In this document: positions 15,510 through 16,772 of the stretch, piece after piece
Numbering within the stretch: the stretch's first letter is position 1
Layout: every line of letters starts with the position of its first letter
Assembly (NCBI GenBank): GCA_040377825.1
Contig: JBEINZ010000036.1
Location: 1-16,772, forward strand
Length of the DNA: 16,772 bases
Direction: 5' to 3'
From: JBEINZ01 sp040377825
Lineage (GTDB): Bacteria; Pseudomonadota; Alphaproteobacteria; Rhizobiales; Ancalomicrobiaceae
Position numbers and translations under genes: made by a program
The notes under the pieces: model-generated
Told to the model about the DNA's origin: nothing
Databases searched by the model: none
Seen by the model: only the letters and a program-made list of their open reading frames with translations

Positions 15510-16557
15510 GACCGGCCTCCATCACGGGTGAGCCAGCGACGGTCGTGGATTCACGCTCGATGATTTCAACGGCCAAGCGCACGCGGCGCATGGGCGGTTC
15601 TCTTCCGTCCAGTTGCGCGCTCATCATCGCCCACGCCTCGCGCGCGATCGCGCCGATCGGCTGGCGGACCGTGCTGATCGACGGGCGCAGCACGCTCATC
15701 CAGGCAACATCGTCGAAGGCAAGCAGCGCAACATCGTGCGGCGCGCTCAAACCCCGGCGTTGAACGGCCTGCAGCGCGCCGAGGATCGCAATGCCGCTCG
15801 CCGCCAGAACGGCGCTCGGCAGTCGTTTCGAGAACGCCGCGTCGACCGCGTGCTCGGTCTCTTTCAACGTCATGCCGACCGTCAGCACCTGACAGGAGGC
15901 CAAGAGCCCGTGCCGTTTCGCGGCTGCCTGAAAGCCCTCGATGCGGGCGCGGCTGTTCCAGAGCTGGTCACTGTTGACCACGAGCATGATGTCGCGATGG
16001 CCGCGCGCGGCGAGAAAATCGAATGCCTTGCCGGCGGCCTGGTGATTGTCGATCGCCACGGAGGCAAACCGCGTATCCGCGTCGTCGACCCGGTCGACAA
16101 CGACAATCGCCTGATCGCTGGCCGCAAGCGCCGCGCTCGATTGGCCGAAACTCGCGGTCGGCACGATGAACAAGCCGTCGACACGCCGCCGGATCAGCTT
16201 GCGCAAGCGTTGGGCCTCGCGCGCGCCGTCCTCATGACAATCAACAAAAATGACATCGTAACCGTCGGCTTCCGCGGCACTTGCGAGCGCCTGGAGTAAA
16301 TCGACGAAAAACGGCACCGCAAGATCGGGAATGGAAATGCCGATCGTCCGGCTCGTCCGGCGCCGCAAGCTGGCCGCAACGTCATTGGGCTGATACCCAA
16401 GCCGCAACGCCGCGCTCTTCACCCGGTCGCGCAATTCCGAACTGACCGACGCCCGATTGGCAAATACATTCGAGGCCGTGCCAAGCGAAACCCCCGCAGC
16501 CCGCGCCACTTCCCGAATTGTCGGCCTTGCCTCAAGCACCGGACCGTCCACTCCCAT
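15499..16557 (-). CDS. LacI-family transcriptional repressor of the sugar import operon
   Basis: A 352-residue regulator, the usual size. The N-terminal helix-turn-helix is at about 12-35 (TIREVARAAGVSLGTASNVFANR), followed by the hinge region (LGYQPNDVAASLRRR). A periplasmic-binding-protein-like sensing domain follows: IGISIPDLAVPFFVDLLQAL, DGLFIVP, VVVDRVDDADTRFASVAIDN, and ALLAFDDVAWMSVLRPSISTVRQP near the end. It is the first gene of the transporter operon and overlaps permease 1 by 11 bases. A LacI-type operator lies 39 bases upstream of its start, over the predicted transcription start, so it probably represses itself and the whole operon until the sugar binds. The ribosome site before ATG 16557 is weak (GGGA). 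Confidence 0.93.
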   Translation of the reverse strand: MGVDGPVLEARPTIREVARAAGVSLGTASNVFANRASVSSELRDRVKSAALRLGYQPNDVAASLRRRTSRTIGISIPDLAVPFFVDLLQALASAAEADGYDVIFVDCHEDGAREAQRLRKLIRRRVDGLFIVPTASFGQSSAALAASDQAIVVVDRVDDADTRFASVAIDNHQAAGKAFDFLAARGHRDIMLVVNSDQLWNSRARIEGFQAAAKRHGLLASCQVLTVGMTLKETEHAVDAAFSKRLPSAVLAASGIAILGALQAVQRRGLSAPHDVALLAFDDVAWMSVLRPSISTVRQPIGAIAREAWAMMSAQLDGREPPMRRVRLAVEIIERESTTVAGSPVMEAGHGA

Positions 16558-16596
16558 CCGTTTCCCGTGCCCAGCGGGCCGGCGCGGTCAAGCCGC

Positions 16597-16610
16597 ATGA
16601 AACGTTTCAT
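16597..16610. promoter_or_regulatory. LacI-type operator (perfect palindrome)
   Basis: ATGAAACGTTTCAT is a perfect 14-bp inverted repeat with a central CG, the hallmark of LacI-family sites (compare the AAACGTTT core of PurR and RbsR sites). It begins three bases past the predicted -10 box of the operon promoter and so covers the expected transcription start. Repression by blocking RNA polymerase is the natural reading. Confidence 0.88.
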
Positions 16611-16613
16611 CGA

Positions 16614-16641
16614 AGAATAGGGGAGGGGCGAAGCTTGTCAA
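16614..16641 (-). promoter_or_regulatory. Sigma-70-type promoter of the lacI-sugar transporter operon
   Basis: On the minus strand, a perfect -35 TTGACA (16641-16636) is followed by a 16-base spacer and the -10 TATTCT (16619-16614, four of six to TATAAT). Transcription should start near 16607, inside the operator. The 5' untranslated region would be about 50 bases. I found no other promoter this strong in the window. Confidence 0.75.
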
Positions 16642-16772
16642 TCGGGGTTTGATTGGGGGCCACGGCTCGGAAGTCAGGTTAACGCGTCTCCGGTGGCGCT
16701 TTCGCATTGAAGGCTTGTCGTGATTCCCTCGTTGCGATGATTCGCAGACGGGGGCTGGCATGTTCATGGATC
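16642..16772. other. Right-edge non-coding region with a possible new gene start
   Basis: I see no gene or repeat of note in most of this stretch. An inverted repeat CAATC/GATTG (16639-16655) touches the -35 box and could be chance. At the edge, ATG 16760 on the plus strand is preceded by a G-rich run (GGGGGC), so a divergent gene may begin here. Only 13 bases of it are visible and nothing can be said of its product. Confidence 0.3.

Noticed and set aside
16419..16610. 63-codon minus-strand frame starting inside the operator palindrome
   Set aside because: Its ATG is part of the LacI operator and the frame runs out of phase through the lacI gene; no motif.
1..16772. CRISPR array, insertion sequence, tRNA or rRNA
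   Set aside because: No regularly spaced direct repeats, transposase-like protein, terminal inverted repeats or RNA gene sequence were seen on either strand.

Overview
The window looks like chromosomal DNA from a GC-rich alphaproteobacterium, most likely Hyphomicrobiales (rhizobia and relatives). This rests on the high GC, the style of the proteins, and the dense set of ABC solute importers beside housekeeping rimO. The genus cannot be fixed from this sequence alone.

Left part, plus strand (1-5817): one co-directional block. It holds the tail of a DppC-type permease, a DppB-type permease, a second DppC-type permease, a Tat-secreted family 5 solute-binding protein, a calcineurin-like metallophosphoesterase, and an alkaline-phosphatase-superfamily phosphodiesterase. 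No ATPase gene is present here; it is presumably upstream. Neither phosphohydrolase shows an export signal, so the simplest reading is that a phosphate-ester solute is imported intact and hydrolysed in the cytoplasm. This is inference. It resembles in plan, but not in enzyme families, the agrocinopine uptake and catabolism system of Agrobacterium.

Middle part (5820-10850): rimO (minus), a two-domain CbiX-like protein (minus), a divergent LysR-type regulator (plus), a dienelactone-hydrolase-family protein (minus), and a LysE-type exporter (plus). The exporter gene is about 51% GC by hand count and sits in an AT-rich neighbourhood, so it may be a recent arrival. The convergent pairs phosphodiesterase/rimO and LysR/hydrolase are each separated by only two bases.

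Right part, minus strand (16641 down to about 10897): a nearly complete sugar-type ABC import operon. It has a sigma-70-like promoter, a perfect 14-bp LacI-type operator over the predicted start of transcription, a LacI regulator, permease 1, a double-domain ATPase, permease 2, a small intercistronic hairpin, a periplasmic binding protein, and an intrinsic terminator. The first four genes overlap by 11, 4 and 4 bases. No catabolic gene accompanies it inside the window, so the sugar remains unknown.
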